This document shows, piece after piece, positions 51,680 through 60,721 of a DNA stretch of 64,000 nt (its first letter is position 1; each line of letters begins with the position of its first letter). The stretch comes from Streptomyces beigongshangae (GTDB taxonomy: Bacteria > Actinomycetota > Actinomycetes > Streptomycetales > Streptomycetaceae). Under the pieces are notes generated by a model. That model searched no databases, was not told where the DNA came from, and saw only the letters and a list, made by a program, of their open reading frames with translations. The stretch covers positions 119,328 to 183,327 of the forward strand of contig NZ_JAHKJW010000011.1 in assembly GCF_019710745.1 (NCBI RefSeq). Reading direction: 5' to 3'. A program made the translations under genes and the position numbers.

Positions 51680-51735
51680 CGCACGTCGCACATCGCACAT
51701 CGCACGTCGCACGTCGCACATCGCACATCGCACGT
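51680..51735. repeat. Eight tandem heptamers CGCACRT
   Basis: Eight uninterrupted 7-bp units alternate CGCACGT and CGCACAT in the order G A A G G A A G at their variable base, a mirror-symmetric order. They occupy the 454-bp gap 51344-51797 upstream of the SDR gene. Apart from this array and the palindrome above I see no gene in that gap. Confidence 0.9.
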
Positions 51736-51797
51736 CGGCCGAGCGTGGTTCGGACACCGGACCGTGCGCGGTCGGAGCCAGGCAGGAAGGAAGACCC

Positions 51798-52712
51798 GTG
51801 GGACACGATCCGCTGCGAGGCCGCACGGTGGTGGTGACGGGGGCCGCCCGGGGAGTGGGCGCCGCCCTGGCGCGCGATCTCTCCGGCCGCGGCGCCCGGC
51901 TGGCGCTTCTGGGCCACGAGAAACCGGCTCTGGAGGCGCTGGCCGCCGAACTGCCCACCCGGGCGGCCGCCTGGGAGGTCGACGTCACCGACGACGCGGG
52001 CATGGCGGCTGCCGCCCGTGAGGTGCGCGAAATTCTCGGAAAGCCGTCCGTGGTGGTCGCCAACGCGGGCGTCGCCGAGGGCGGCCCCTTCGCCGAGACG
52101 GACGCCGCGTCCTGGCGCCGGGTGATCGACGTCAACCTGACCGGGAGCGCCGTCACCGCGCGCACCTTCCTGCCCGACCTGACCGACACGGCGGGCTACT
52201 ACCTGCAGATAGCCTCCCTGGCGTCGATCGGCGCGGCACCGATGATGAGCGCCTACTGCGCGTCCAAGGCGGGCGTGGAGGCATTCGCCCACTCGCTCCG
52301 CGCCGAGGTGGCCCACCAGCGGATCGCGGTGGGCATCGCCTACCTCAACTGGGTCGACACCGACATGATCCGCGACGCCGACCGGCACGCCGTGCTGCGG
52401 GAGCTGCGGAGCCACATGCCGCCGCCCGCCCGCCGCGTCCACCCCGTGGAGAAGGTGGCCGCCCGGCTGGCGCGGGCCGTCGAACGGCGGCGCGCCTCGG
52501 TGTACGTACCGGGCTGGCTCCTCGCCGCCCAGCTGGGCCGTGCCACGCTGCCGCCGGTCGTGACGCACCTGTCCCGCTGGAGCCTGCCCCGGCTGGCGGC
52601 CCGCGAGCCCTTCCGCCCCACCGGGCTGCTCGGCGCCGGCGGGCGCGCCGATCACGTCGGGAGCGGCTCCCCGGGAGGCGGCTCTCCCGGGGGCGGCTCC
52701 TCCCGGACGTAG
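51798..52712 (+). CDS. Short-chain dehydrogenase/reductase (SDR)
   Basis: 304 residues. Cofactor motif VVVTGAARGVGAALARDL (TGxxxGxG), NAG motif VVANAGVAEGG, catalytic Ser region IASLASIG and YCASK. The C-terminus extends into a GSPGGGSPGGG repeat. It is an NAD(P)-dependent oxidoreductase, substrate unknown. The start is GTG 51798, preceded by GGAAGGAAG. It is followed on the same strand by SRPBCC and FAD oxidoreductase genes, a recurrent Streptomyces trio. Confidence 0.92.
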   Translation: MGHDPLRGRTVVVTGAARGVGAALARDLSGRGARLALLGHEKPALEALAAELPTRAAAWEVDVTDDAGMAAAAREVREILGKPSVVVANAGVAEGGPFAETDAASWRRVIDVNLTGSAVTARTFLPDLTDTAGYYLQIASLASIGAAPMMSAYCASKAGVEAFAHSLRAEVAHQRIAVGIAYLNWVDTDMIRDADRHAVLRELRSHMPPPARRVHPVEKVAARLARAVERRRASVYVPGWLLAAQLGRATLPPVVTHLSRWSLPRLAAREPFRPTGLLGAGGRADHVGSGSPGGGSPGGGSSRT

Positions 52713-52818
52713 GGCGAGCGCGTCCGACCCGGCCGCGTCCGCCTGGTTGAAGCGCCGATGCCGGGGGACTCGGAGTCGGTCACTCCTTACCGGCGGGTGC
52801 GAAACGAGGGAGACAGAC

Positions 52819-53292
52819 GTGGCCGTACGCCATCGACTGATCAAGAAGAGTCCACGTGAGGTGTGGGCCGTCCTGGCCGACGGCACCCGGTACGCGGACT
52901 GGGTCGTAGGGACGGCGTCCTCGTACCCCGTGCGCGGCCAGTGGCCGCAGACGCACTCGGCCATCGGCTACGAGGTGCGGGTCGGGCCGCTCAGCTTCAC
53001 CAACCAGACGGTCGTCCGCGCGTGCGACGAGGGACACGAGCTGGAGCTGGAGGCGATCGCGGGCCCGCTCGGCACGGCGCGGATCGCCATCGAGCTGCGC
53101 CCCTGGGGCGACCACACCCTGGTGATCATCGACGAGCACCCGCTGCGGGGTGTCGGCGGGTTCCTGCACAACGCGGGTGTGGAGGGGCTCATCCAGCTGA
53201 GGCACCGGGCCATGCTCAAGCGGCTGGCCGACGTGTGCGAGAACGGCGGCAGCCGCGCGGAGCCCGCCCACGCACAGCCGGAGCCGGCATGA
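52819..53292 (+). CDS. SRPBCC-family (START-like) protein
   Basis: 157 residues of the Bet v 1-like fold: HRLIKKSPREVWAVLADGTR, YADWVVGTASSYPV, YEVRVGPLSFTNQTVV and a long C-terminal helix (EGLIQLRHRAMLKRLADVCE). Such proteins bind hydrophobic ligands in a deep cavity, often acting with reductases. GAGGGAGA precedes the GTG at 52819. It lies between the SDR and the phytoene-desaturase-like gene, so a lipid or polyprenoid ligand is plausible. Confidence 0.88.
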   Translation: MAVRHRLIKKSPREVWAVLADGTRYADWVVGTASSYPVRGQWPQTHSAIGYEVRVGPLSFTNQTVVRACDEGHELELEAIAGPLGTARIAIELRPWGDHTLVIIDEHPLRGVGGFLHNAGVEGLIQLRHRAMLKRLADVCENGGSRAEPAHAQPEPA

Positions 53293-53421
53293 GGCGCGGC
53301 ACCACCGGTACGGACGTACGACAGGCCGCGTGACGGCCCGTACGACACGCCGGGTGACGGCCCGTACGGGGGGCCGCACGAGCCGTACGAGCGGCCACGC
53401 GGCCGGAATCCCACGGCGACC

Positions 53422-53457
53422 ACAGCGTCGACGGCGATGACAGCGTCGACGGCGATG
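53422..53457. repeat. Two perfect 18-bp tandem repeats
   Basis: ACAGCGTCGACGGCGATG occurs twice in immediate succession (53422-53439, 53440-53457), in the 194-bp gap between the SRPBCC and FAD oxidoreductase genes. The rest of that gap contains looser CGTGACGGCCCGTACG repeats. Confidence 0.8.
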
Positions 53458-53486
53458 ACAACGGTGCAACGAGACGGGAGGCGTCC

Positions 53487-55118
53487 ATGCCGGACGCGGT
53501 AGTGATCGGGGCTGGCCCCAACGGGCTCGTCGCCGCCAATGTGCTGGCGGACGAGGGCTGGAGCGTCGAGGTCCTGGAGGAGCAGGACGAGCCGGGGGGC
53601 GCGGTCCGGCACGACAACAAGGTCGACCCGGACTTCACGAACGACCTGTTCAGCTCGTTCTACCCGCTGGCCGCCGCCTCGCCGGTGCTCGCCGGACTGC
53701 ACCTGGAGCGGTACGGACTGCGCTGGAGCCACGCCCCCCGGGTGCTGGCCCACCCGCTGTCCGACGGCCGGTGCGCCGTGCTCGGACGCGATCTCGACGA
53801 CACCGCCGCCTCGCTGGACGTCTTCGCCGACGGCGACGGCGATTCCTGGCGCGAACTGCACCGCGTCTGGGAGAAGTTGCGCCCCGACCTCCTGGAGGCG
53901 CTCTTCACGCCGTTCCCGCCGGTGCGGTCCGGTGCCCGGCTGGCCATGCGCCTGCGGACCGCCGGGGGACTGCGCATGGCGCGCTCCATGATCACGCCGG
54001 TACGGCGCCTGGGCGAGGAGGAGTTCCGGGGCGAGGGCGGCAGGCTGCTGCTCGCGGGCAACGCGCTGCACGCCGACCTGGCCCCCGAGGCCGCGGGCAG
54101 CGGCGGCTTCGGCTGGCTGATGTCGATGCTGGGCCAGACGTACGGCTTCCCCGTGCCCGTCGGGGGTGCGGGCGCCCTCATCGAGGCGCTGGCGCGGCGG
54201 CTGCGGGAGCGCGGCGGTGTCCTGCGGTGCGGCGAACGGGTGAGCCGCGTCGTCGTCCGGCAGGGCAGGGCCGTCGGGGTGCGCACGGCCGCGGGCGAGG
54301 CGGTGTCCGCCCGCCGGGCCGTGCTCGCGAACGTGTCCGCCCCCGCCCTGTACGGCCAGTTGGTCGACAGCGCCGACCTGCCCCCGCAGGTGCTGGCCGA
54401 TCTGCGGCGCTTCCAGTGGGACTTCGCCACCTTCAAGGTGGACTGGGCCCTCGACGGCCGGGTGCCGTGGCAGGCACCGGAGGCCGCGGGCGCCGGTACC
54501 GTGCACCTGGCCGACGGCGTCGACGAGCTGACCCGGTTCGCGGCCCAGGTCGCCATGGGGCAGGTCCCGGACCGGCCGTTCGCGCTGTTCGGGCAGATGA
54601 CGACCTCCGACGCCACCCGCTCGCCCGAGGGCACCGAGTCGGCATGGGCGTACACCCACGTCCCGCACCGCATCAAGGGCGACGCGGGCGACGAGGGACT
54701 GACCGGGAGCTGGGACGCCAAGGAGCAGGAACTGATGGCCGACCGGGTGGAGCGGCAGGTCGAGCGCTTCGCGCCGGGTTTCCGTTCCCTGATCAGGGCC
54801 CGGCGCGTGCTGGCCCCGCCCACGCTCCAGGCCATGAACGCCAACCTGTACGGAGGTGCCATCAACGGTGGCACCACGGCCCTGCACCAGCAGCTCTTCT
54901 TCCGTCCCGTCCCCGGCACGGGACGCCCGGAGACGGCGGTGAAGAACCTCTACCTGGCGTCGGCCTCCGCGCACCCCGGCGGGGGTGTGCACGGAGCCCC
55001 GGGCTCGAACGCGGCCCGTGCCGCGCTGCGCAGGAACTCCTCCGGCCTGACCCGCGCCCAGCGCCTGCTGGCCCGCCGCGACCGCGAGGGGGACCGCAAC
55101 CGCGGCACCGGCGGCTGA
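53487..55118 (+). CDS. FAD-dependent oxidoreductase (phytoene desaturase-like)
   Basis: 543 residues. Rossmann start DAVVIGAGPNGLVAANVLAD, E-rich second motif VEVLEEQDEPGGAVRH, substrate region GWLMSMLGQTYGFPVPVGGA and a C-terminal flavin motif NLYLASASAHPGGGVHGAPG, all typical of the CrtI/phytoene-desaturase-related family. No signal peptide. GGGAGG precedes ATG 53487. The substrate is unknown; the neighbouring SDR and lipid-binding SRPBCC genes suggest a shared lipid-like pathway. Confidence 0.92.
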   Translation: MPDAVVIGAGPNGLVAANVLADEGWSVEVLEEQDEPGGAVRHDNKVDPDFTNDLFSSFYPLAAASPVLAGLHLERYGLRWSHAPRVLAHPLSDGRCAVLGRDLDDTAASLDVFADGDGDSWRELHRVWEKLRPDLLEALFTPFPPVRSGARLAMRLRTAGGLRMARSMITPVRRLGEEEFRGEGGRLLLAGNALHADLAPEAAGSGGFGWLMSMLGQTYGFPVPVGGAGALIEALARRLRERGGVLRCGERVSRVVVRQGRAVGVRTAAGEAVSARRAVLANVSAPALYGQLVDSADLPPQVLADLRRFQWDFATFKVDWALDGRVPWQAPEAAGAGTVHLADGVDELTRFAAQVAMGQVPDRPFALFGQMTTSDATRSPEGTESAWAYTHVPHRIKGDAGDEGLTGSWDAKEQELMADRVERQVERFAPGFRSLIRARRVLAPPTLQAMNANLYGGAINGGTTALHQQLFFRPVPGTGRPETAVKNLYLASASAHPGGGVHGAPGSNAARAALRRNSSGLTRAQRLLARRDREGDRNRGTGG

Positions 55119-55162
55119 CCTGTGGCGGGGCGCTCGCCGAGCGGCAAGCGCCCCACCGCAGG
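55119..55162. terminator. Bidirectional hairpin between convergent genes
   Basis: CCTGTGGCGGGGCGCT (55119-55134) pairs with AGCGCCCCACCGCAGG (55147-55162) with two G-U pairs. It begins at the oxidoreductase stop and faces the convergent FadR gene end at 55174. Confidence 0.8.
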
Positions 55163-55173
55163 CCAGCCGCCGG

Positions 55174-55971
55174 TCAGCCCTGTTCGACCGCAGTTCTGCC
55201 GTGTCCGGCCGCGGGTCCGTCGTGGCCGGGCGCGCAGTTCACCGCGCCCCTTCGGGGCGCTCCCGTCCCGGCTCCCTCCGTGTCCTGCTCCTCCACGGGC
55301 GGCATGAACGTCCGCAGCCAGCGCTCCGTCTGGGCGACATGGGCCTCGGCCGCCCCGGCGGCGGCACCCGGGTCGCGGTCGGCGATCGCGGTGGCCAGGA
55401 CGCGGTGGTCCGCGTCGCTCCTGCGCCGCAGCTCAGGACCCTCGGGCAGGGTGAAGACCTGGTACTTGCGGGAGCGGGCGCGGAAGACCGCCAGCAGCGA
55501 GGCGAGGGTGGGGTTCTCCGCGGCGCGCGCGATCTCGGCGTGGAAGCGGTGGTCGAGCTCCGACGCCTCGGTGGGGTCGTCGGTGGCCTCCATGGCCTCC
55601 ATGAGGGAGAAGAGCGACTTCACCGTCTCGGGGCTCCGGCGCGCGGCGGCCTTGGCCGCGACATGCGCCTCCAGCACCCGCCGGATCTCGTAGACCTCCA
55701 ACAGGCCCGGCAGCGGCAGGAGTTCGAGCGTCAGCGAAAGACTCCCGATGACGTCCTCCGGCCGGAGCTGGGACACGTAGGTACCCGAGCCGTGCCGCGG
55801 CTCGACCACGCCCAGGGCCGCGAGCATCCGTACGGCCTCGCGCAGCGGACCCCGTGAGACACCCAGCTCCTCGCCGAGCTCGGCCTCGGGCGGGATGCGC
55901 TCCCCCGGACCGATCCGCCCCGTCGCGATCATGTGGCGCAGACCGTGGAACGCCTTGTCGACTGCGGACAT
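55174..55971 (-). CDS. GntR-family regulator, FadR subfamily (FCD domain)
   Basis: 265 residues. Winged helix (~1-70: HMIATGRIGPGERIPPEAEL, GVSRGPLREAVRMLAALGVV) and an all-helical FCD domain (~90-220) with the metal-binding pattern (ELDHRFHAEIARAAEN, DHRVLATAIADRD). FCD regulators sense carboxylates or sugar acids. GGAGGAG precedes ATG 55971. It is divergent from the aminotransferase and ABC-importer genes; palindromes at 56029-56075 are its probable operators. Confidence 0.92.
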   Translation of the reverse strand: MSAVDKAFHGLRHMIATGRIGPGERIPPEAELGEELGVSRGPLREAVRMLAALGVVEPRHGSGTYVSQLRPEDVIGSLSLTLELLPLPGLLEVYEIRRVLEAHVAAKAAARRSPETVKSLFSLMEAMEATDDPTEASELDHRFHAEIARAAENPTLASLLAVFRARSRKYQVFTLPEGPELRRRSDADHRVLATAIADRDPGAAAGAAEAHVAQTERWLRTFMPPVEEQDTEGAGTGAPRRGAVNCAPGHDGPAAGHGRTAVEQG

Positions 55972-56028
55972 CCGACTCCTCCCCTGACGGGCCGGCGGCA
56001 GCACCGAAAACCCTCGGGCACTCTAGCG

Positions 56029-56075
56029 AGTCGTCAGATGTCCCGGATGTATCGACCGAAAGTCATCTGATGACT
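56029..56075. promoter_or_regulatory. GntR/FadR operator pair in the divergent promoter region
   Basis: A perfect palindrome GTCATC-T-GATGAC lies at 56062-56074. A related copy in opposite orientation (AGTCGTCAGATGTC) lies at 56029-56042, giving 11 of 13 matches. A third, weaker GTCATCATAC lies near 56127. They sit between the regulator and the aminotransferase gene. Confidence 0.6.
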
Positions 56076-56193
56076 ACCGCCGCATAACCCTTGCGTGGCG
56101 CAAAAATGCCGTGCAGGATGCCGAGTCATCATACGTGTGCCGCTGGAGAGCAGATGTCCGGCGGACATTCGGGTTCGGCAGATCTGGAGTGAT

Positions 56194-57435
56194 GTGAGCG
56201 AGACCGAGGTCACCACCGCCCCGCGCCCCCTGCTGCTGGCGGACGGCCGGCCCGCCGCCCGGGCGTGGTCGCTCGACCCCGTCATGAAGCACCTCAACCA
56301 CGGCTCGTTCGGGGCCGTCCCACTGGTGGCGCAGGAGCGGCAGAACGAGTTCCGCGCCGAGATGGACGGTTCCCCGGTGGTGTGGTTCCCCGCGCTGCCG
56401 CAGCGCATCGCCGCCACCCGGGTCGACCTCGCGGCCTTCCTGCGGGTCGCCCCCGACGACGTCGCCCTGGTGCCGAACGCGAGCGCCGGCATCAGTGTCG
56501 TGTTCGCCTCGCTCCGGCGGCGCCGCGGCGGCGGGATCGTCGTCACCGACCACGGCTACGGCGCGGTGACCATGGGCGCCGAACGCCTCGCCCGGCGCTG
56601 GGGCGGCGAGGTGCGCACCGCCCGGGTGCCGCTGGAGGCGAACGAGGACGAGGCGTACGAGGCCGTGATCGCCGCGGTCGACGACGACACGGACCTGATC
56701 GTCCTCGACCAGATCACCTCCGCCACCGCACGCCGTCTGCCGGTGGAGCGGGTCGGTGCGGAGGCCCGGCGGCGCGGCATCCCGCTCCTCGTGGACGCCG
56801 CGCACGCCCCCGGCCTGATCGCCGCCCCGCTGGAGGGCCTGACGTGCGACTTCTGGGTCGGCAACCTGCACAAGTGGGGCTGCGCGCCACGCGGTACGGC
56901 CGCGCTGGTCGCACGCGGCGAACTGCGCGAGGAGCTCTACCCCCTGATCGACTCGTGGGGCGCCGCCGATCCGTACCCCGACCGCTTCGACCAGCAGGGC
57001 ACGGTGGACGCCACCGGCTATCTCGCGGCCCCCACGGCCCTGGACTTCGTCGGGAGCACCTGGGGCTGGGACACGGCCCGCCGCTACATGGACGACCTGG
57101 CGGGCTACGCCGAGCGGGTCATCGGCGACGCCTTCGCCCGGCTGACGGGGACCGCCGGCCCCGTCGACGTGGGCATGCCGGTCCCCGGCATGCGGCTGGT
57201 ACGGCTGCCGGACGGTCTGGCCGGCAGCCGGATCGAGGCCGACGCGCTGCGCGACCGGGCCGCCCGCGAACTGGGGGTGGAGGCCGCCTTCACCAGCTTC
57301 GGCGGAGTCGGCTACATGCGGCTGTCCGCGCACGTCTACAACACCGCCGCCGACTACGAGTACTTCGCCGAGGACTGCGTCCCCCTCCTCGGCCGGTGGG
57401 CCCGCACGGCCCGTGAACACCCCGGGGCCTCGTAG
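56194..57435 (+). CDS. Class V aminotransferase (isopenicillin-N-epimerase-like)
   Basis: 413 residues of the PLP fold-type I class V family. HGSFGAVPL in the N-terminal arm, DHGYGAV, PLLVDAAHAPGLIAAP with the PLP-binding aspartate, and the Schiff-base lysine in VGNLHKWGCAPRG. Similar proteins are annotated as isopenicillin-N epimerase, but no beta-lactam genes are near; a desulfurase or epimerase acting on another amino acid is more likely. GTG 56194 has GGAG upstream. It may be co-transcribed with the ABC importer 141 bp downstream and controlled by the divergent FadR-type protein. Confidence 0.9.
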   Translation: MSETEVTTAPRPLLLADGRPAARAWSLDPVMKHLNHGSFGAVPLVAQERQNEFRAEMDGSPVVWFPALPQRIAATRVDLAAFLRVAPDDVALVPNASAGISVVFASLRRRRGGGIVVTDHGYGAVTMGAERLARRWGGEVRTARVPLEANEDEAYEAVIAAVDDDTDLIVLDQITSATARRLPVERVGAEARRRGIPLLVDAAHAPGLIAAPLEGLTCDFWVGNLHKWGCAPRGTAALVARGELREELYPLIDSWGAADPYPDRFDQQGTVDATGYLAAPTALDFVGSTWGWDTARRYMDDLAGYAERVIGDAFARLTGTAGPVDVGMPVPGMRLVRLPDGLAGSRIEADALRDRAARELGVEAAFTSFGGVGYMRLSAHVYNTAADYEYFAEDCVPLLGRWARTAREHPGAS

Positions 57436-57576
57436 CCCACCCTTCCTCCCTCCCCTCCCGCACGTCCCCGCGACGCCCCGCCAGAAGCCGCAGCCGTAGT
57501 CGCAGTCGCAGTAGCAGCAGGCGCGGTCGCACCACAGGCCCTGTCACAGGCCGAAGCAAAGAAAGAGGTCGGCACG

Positions 57577-58881
57577 ATGAGAAGAAGGACGGCAGCCCTC
57601 GCCCTCGGCACCGCCGCCGCGATGGTCCTGACCGGCTGCTCCAGCATGAGCGGCTCGGCGGCCGACGGCACGGTCACCCTCAACATGGTCGAGAGCCTGA
57701 CGAACCCCGCCCGCACGGACCTGCTGAAGAGCCTCATAGCGGACTTCCAGAAGCAGAACCCCAAGATCAAGGTCAACCTGATCTCGCCGCCCACCGAGCA
57801 GGCCGACCAGAAGATCCAGCAGATGCTCCAGTCCGGCAGCGGGGTCGACACCCTCGAAGTGCGGGACACCACCGTCGGACCCTGGTCGAACAACGGCTGG
57901 ATCCACGACATGAAGGCGGACCTCAAGACCTGGAAGGGCTGGGACGCCATGACGGAGAACGCCGTCAAGGCATCCCGGGACGCCGACGGCAAGACGTACT
58001 TCGTCCCGTACGGCTTCTACGGCCTGAGCGTCTTCTACCGCACCGACCTGATCAAGGAGGCGGGCTTCGACAAGCCGCCCGCCAGCTGGGACGAGCTCCT
58101 CGAACAGGCATCCGCGATCCACGATCCCGGCAAGCGCCGCTACGGGTACGCCTTCCGCGGCGGGGCCAACGCCCAGGGCAACGCCACCGCCGTCATCGAG
58201 GCGTACGTAGCCGACGAGATCGACCCCGCCGACGGCTTCAAGCTGAAGGACGGCAAGACGATCTTCTCCGCGCCCGAGGCGCAGGACGCCATGGAGACCT
58301 ACCTCGAGCTCTTCAAGAAGGCGTCCCCGAAGTCGTCCGTCTCCTGGGGCTATCCCGAGATGGTCGAGGGCTTCTCCAACGGTTCCACGGCCTTCCTGCT
58401 CCAGGACCCCGAGGTGATCGCCACCGTCTCGGAGTCCAAGTCCATCAAGAAGGACCAGTGGAGCACCGCCCCGCTGGTGGCCGGCCCCAGCGGCAAGACC
58501 GTACAGCCGCTGGCGACCGCCGGATGGGGCGTCGCGAAGGGCAGCAAGCACAAGAAGGAGGCGGTCAAGCTGGTCGAGTTCCTCTCCGAGGGCGAGGCGT
58601 CGACGAGCTTCACCAAGAAGAACAGCCTGGTGCCGATCCTCAAGTCGGCCGCCGAGGACCCGTTCTACAAGACCGGCCCCTGGTCCAGCTACGTCACCAT
58701 GACGGAGAACCCGGACACCTACCTCAACGTCAGCCAGCCCCGCGGGGTCGCCTGGTGGGCCGAGTGGCAGCAGAAGGCCGACGCCGACATCCAGAAGATG
58801 GTGCTGGGCAAGACGACGCCCAAGGAAGTGCTGGCCGGCTGGGACACGTACTGGACCGAGAAGCGGCAGCAGGAGAACTAG
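57577..58881 (+). CDS. Sugar ABC transporter substrate-binding lipoprotein
   Basis: 434 residues. Lipobox VLTGCSS marks a lipoprotein. The mature part is a family 1 extracellular solute-binding protein (VTLNMVESLTNPARTDLLKS, LATAGWGVAKGSKHKKEAVK, NPDTYLNVSQPRGVAWWAEW). The sugar is unknown. The gap upstream (57436-57576) contains a CAG/GTCGCAG-rich repeat and no gene. The two permease genes follow with almost no spacing. No ATPase gene is in the operon; in Streptomyces the shared ATPase MsiK serves such importers. Confidence 0.93.
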   Translation: MRRRTAALALGTAAAMVLTGCSSMSGSAADGTVTLNMVESLTNPARTDLLKSLIADFQKQNPKIKVNLISPPTEQADQKIQQMLQSGSGVDTLEVRDTTVGPWSNNGWIHDMKADLKTWKGWDAMTENAVKASRDADGKTYFVPYGFYGLSVFYRTDLIKEAGFDKPPASWDELLEQASAIHDPGKRRYGYAFRGGANAQGNATAVIEAYVADEIDPADGFKLKDGKTIFSAPEAQDAMETYLELFKKASPKSSVSWGYPEMVEGFSNGSTAFLLQDPEVIATVSESKSIKKDQWSTAPLVAGPSGKTVQPLATAGWGVAKGSKHKKEAVKLVEFLSEGEASTSFTKKNSLVPILKSAAEDPFYKTGPWSSYVTMTENPDTYLNVSQPRGVAWWAEWQQKADADIQKMVLGKTTPKEVLAGWDTYWTEKRQQEN

Positions 58882-58883
58882 CC

Positions 58884-59888
58884 ATGCCCACCGCGTCCGA
58901 GACGACGGAACCGACGGGAACGAAGAGGACGGCAGCGGCGGGAGCCTCCGGCAACGGGGGCGCCCGGCCCGTCCGCAAGGTGCAGCAGGGCCGCCGCAAA
59001 CCGGAGTTCACCGCCCGGCGGGGCTTCATGATCGCCCTGTTCATGACTCCGGCCGCGGTCTTCGTGGCGGTCTTCACGTACTACCCGATGATCGCCGGCA
59101 GCCAGATGGCCTTCCGCAACTGGAAGCTGACGGACCTGACCGACACCTCCTGGGTGGGCCTGAAGAACTTCCAGGACGTCTTCGCCGACCCCGCCTGGGG
59201 CACCGTGCTGAGCAACACCGGCATCTGGGTGGCCGGCTCGATCGTGCCCCAGCTGGTGATCGGCTTCGCCCTGGCCCTGTGGCTGCGCCGCAGGTTCCGC
59301 TTCCGGGGCCTCTACCAGGCGCTGATCTTCTTCCCCTGGGCGATCTCCGGGTTCCTCATCGGCATCCTGTTCCGCTGGATGTTCAACAGCGAGTTCGGCG
59401 TCGTCAACGACCTGCTCCAGAAGGCCGGCCTGATCGACGAGCCGGTGGCCTGGCTGGCCGACCCGAAGACGGCGATGTTCGCGGTCGTGGTCGCCAACAT
59501 CTGGTACGGGGTCACCTTCTTCACGATCATGATCCTGGCCGCGCTGCAGTCCATCCCCGAGGAGCTGTACGAGGCATCGGCGCTCGACGGCGCCGGCAAG
59601 GTGCGCACGCTGTTCCAGATCACCATCCCGTACATCAGGGTCACGCTCGTGCTGACCGTGCTGCTGCGCGTCATCTGGATCTTCAACTTCCCCGACCTGA
59701 TCTTCGGGATGACCGGCGGCGGACCGAACAACGAGACGCACATCGTGACCACGTGGATGATCAAGATCACGCAGCAGGGCGACTACGGCAGGGCGTCCGC
59801 GCTCGGCCTGATCGTCGTCGCCACCCTGCTGGTGTTCGCGACCTTCTTCCTCCTGGCCACGCGCGAGAAGCGAGAGGTGAAGCCGTGA
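58884..59888 (+). CDS. Sugar ABC transporter permease (MalF/UgpA-like)
   Basis: 334 residues: a ~45-residue basic Gly/Ala-rich N-terminus then six transmembrane helices (ALFMTPAAVFVAVFTYYPMI first). The EAA loop is EASALDGAGKVRTLFQITIP, contacting the ATPase. AGGAG lies just before ATG 58884, two bases after the binding-protein stop. The final TGA overlaps the start of the second permease gene. Membrane component of the importer. Confidence 0.93.
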   Translation: MPTASETTEPTGTKRTAAAGASGNGGARPVRKVQQGRRKPEFTARRGFMIALFMTPAAVFVAVFTYYPMIAGSQMAFRNWKLTDLTDTSWVGLKNFQDVFADPAWGTVLSNTGIWVAGSIVPQLVIGFALALWLRRRFRFRGLYQALIFFPWAISGFLIGILFRWMFNSEFGVVNDLLQKAGLIDEPVAWLADPKTAMFAVVVANIWYGVTFFTIMILAALQSIPEELYEASALDGAGKVRTLFQITIPYIRVTLVLTVLLRVIWIFNFPDLIFGMTGGGPNNETHIVTTWMIKITQQGDYGRASALGLIVVATLLVFATFFLLATREKREVKP

Positions 59889-60721
59889 TCGGCAAGGAGT
59901 CCACGGCGGGCCGTGCCACCAAGTTCACCTTCCTGGGACTGTGGCTGGTCTTCACCGTCTTCCCCCTCTACTGGATCACCATCACGTCGCTCAAGGCCCC
60001 CGGCGACATCTTCTCCTTCCCGATCGCCTACTGGCCCGAGCACTTCTCGCTGGAGAACTACCGGGGGCTGTTCGGCAAGGCCGACTTCGGGGTGTACCTC
60101 ACCAACAGCCTCGTCATCGCCACCGTCGCGGCCGCGATCGCCACCGTCATCTCGATGCTGTCGGCGTACGTGCTGGCCCGCTTCGAGTTCCGCACCAAGT
60201 CCGCGCTGCTGATGGCGGCCCTGGTGACCCAGATGATCCCCACGTTCATCGCGCTGGGGCCGCTGTACCTGCTGATGACCGACCTCGAGATGGTCGACAA
60301 CCGGTTCGGGCTGATCCTCGTCTACATCGCCGTCTGCATCCCGTTCTGCACGGTGATGCTGCGCGGCTTCTTCGAGAACATCCCGGACGCGCTGGAGGAG
60401 GCCGCCATGATCGACGGCCTGTCCCGGTTCGGGGCGCTGTTCCGGGTGCTGCTGCCGGTGATGCGGCCCGGGATCGTGGCGGCGTTCATCTTCAACTTCG
60501 TCAACTGCTGGAACGAGCTGTTCCTGTCGGTGACGCTGATGAACAGCGACACCAACAAGACCGTCCCCACGGCCCTGAACGGGTTCATCTCCAGCTTCAA
60601 CATCGACTGGGGTTCGATGTCCGCGGCGGCGGTGCTCACCATCCTCCCCACGATGGTCCTGTTCGCCTTCGCCAGCCGCCACATAGTCCAGGGCCTCACA
60701 GCGGGAGCGGTGAAGGGCTGA
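59885..60721 (+). CDS. Sugar ABC transporter permease (MalG/UgpE-like)
   Basis: 278 residues with six transmembrane helices and the EAA motif EAAMIDGLSRFGALFRVLLP. LYWITITSLKAPGDIFSFP is the typical MalG-type start. The GTG at 59885 overlaps the preceding TGA (GTGA). It completes the importer; no sugar kinase, glycosidase or ATPase follows, only a long gap. Confidence 0.93.
   Translation: MIGKESTAGRATKFTFLGLWLVFTVFPLYWITITSLKAPGDIFSFPIAYWPEHFSLENYRGLFGKADFGVYLTNSLVIATVAAAIATVISMLSAYVLARFEFRTKSALLMAALVTQMIPTFIALGPLYLLMTDLEMVDNRFGLILVYIAVCIPFCTVMLRGFFENIPDALEEAAMIDGLSRFGALFRVLLPVMRPGIVAAFIFNFVNCWNELFLSVTLMNSDTNKTVPTALNGFISSFNIDWGSMSAAAVLTILPTMVLFAFASRHIVQGLTAGAVKG

Noticed and set aside
51680..51735. 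CRISPR array
   Set aside because: The units are 7-bp perfect tandem repeats with no spacers, and no cas gene is present.
56194..57435. Isopenicillin-N epimerase of a beta-lactam cluster
   Set aside because: The fold fits, but no ACV synthetase, IPNS or other beta-lactam genes are present; neighbours are a sugar importer and a FadR-type regulator.
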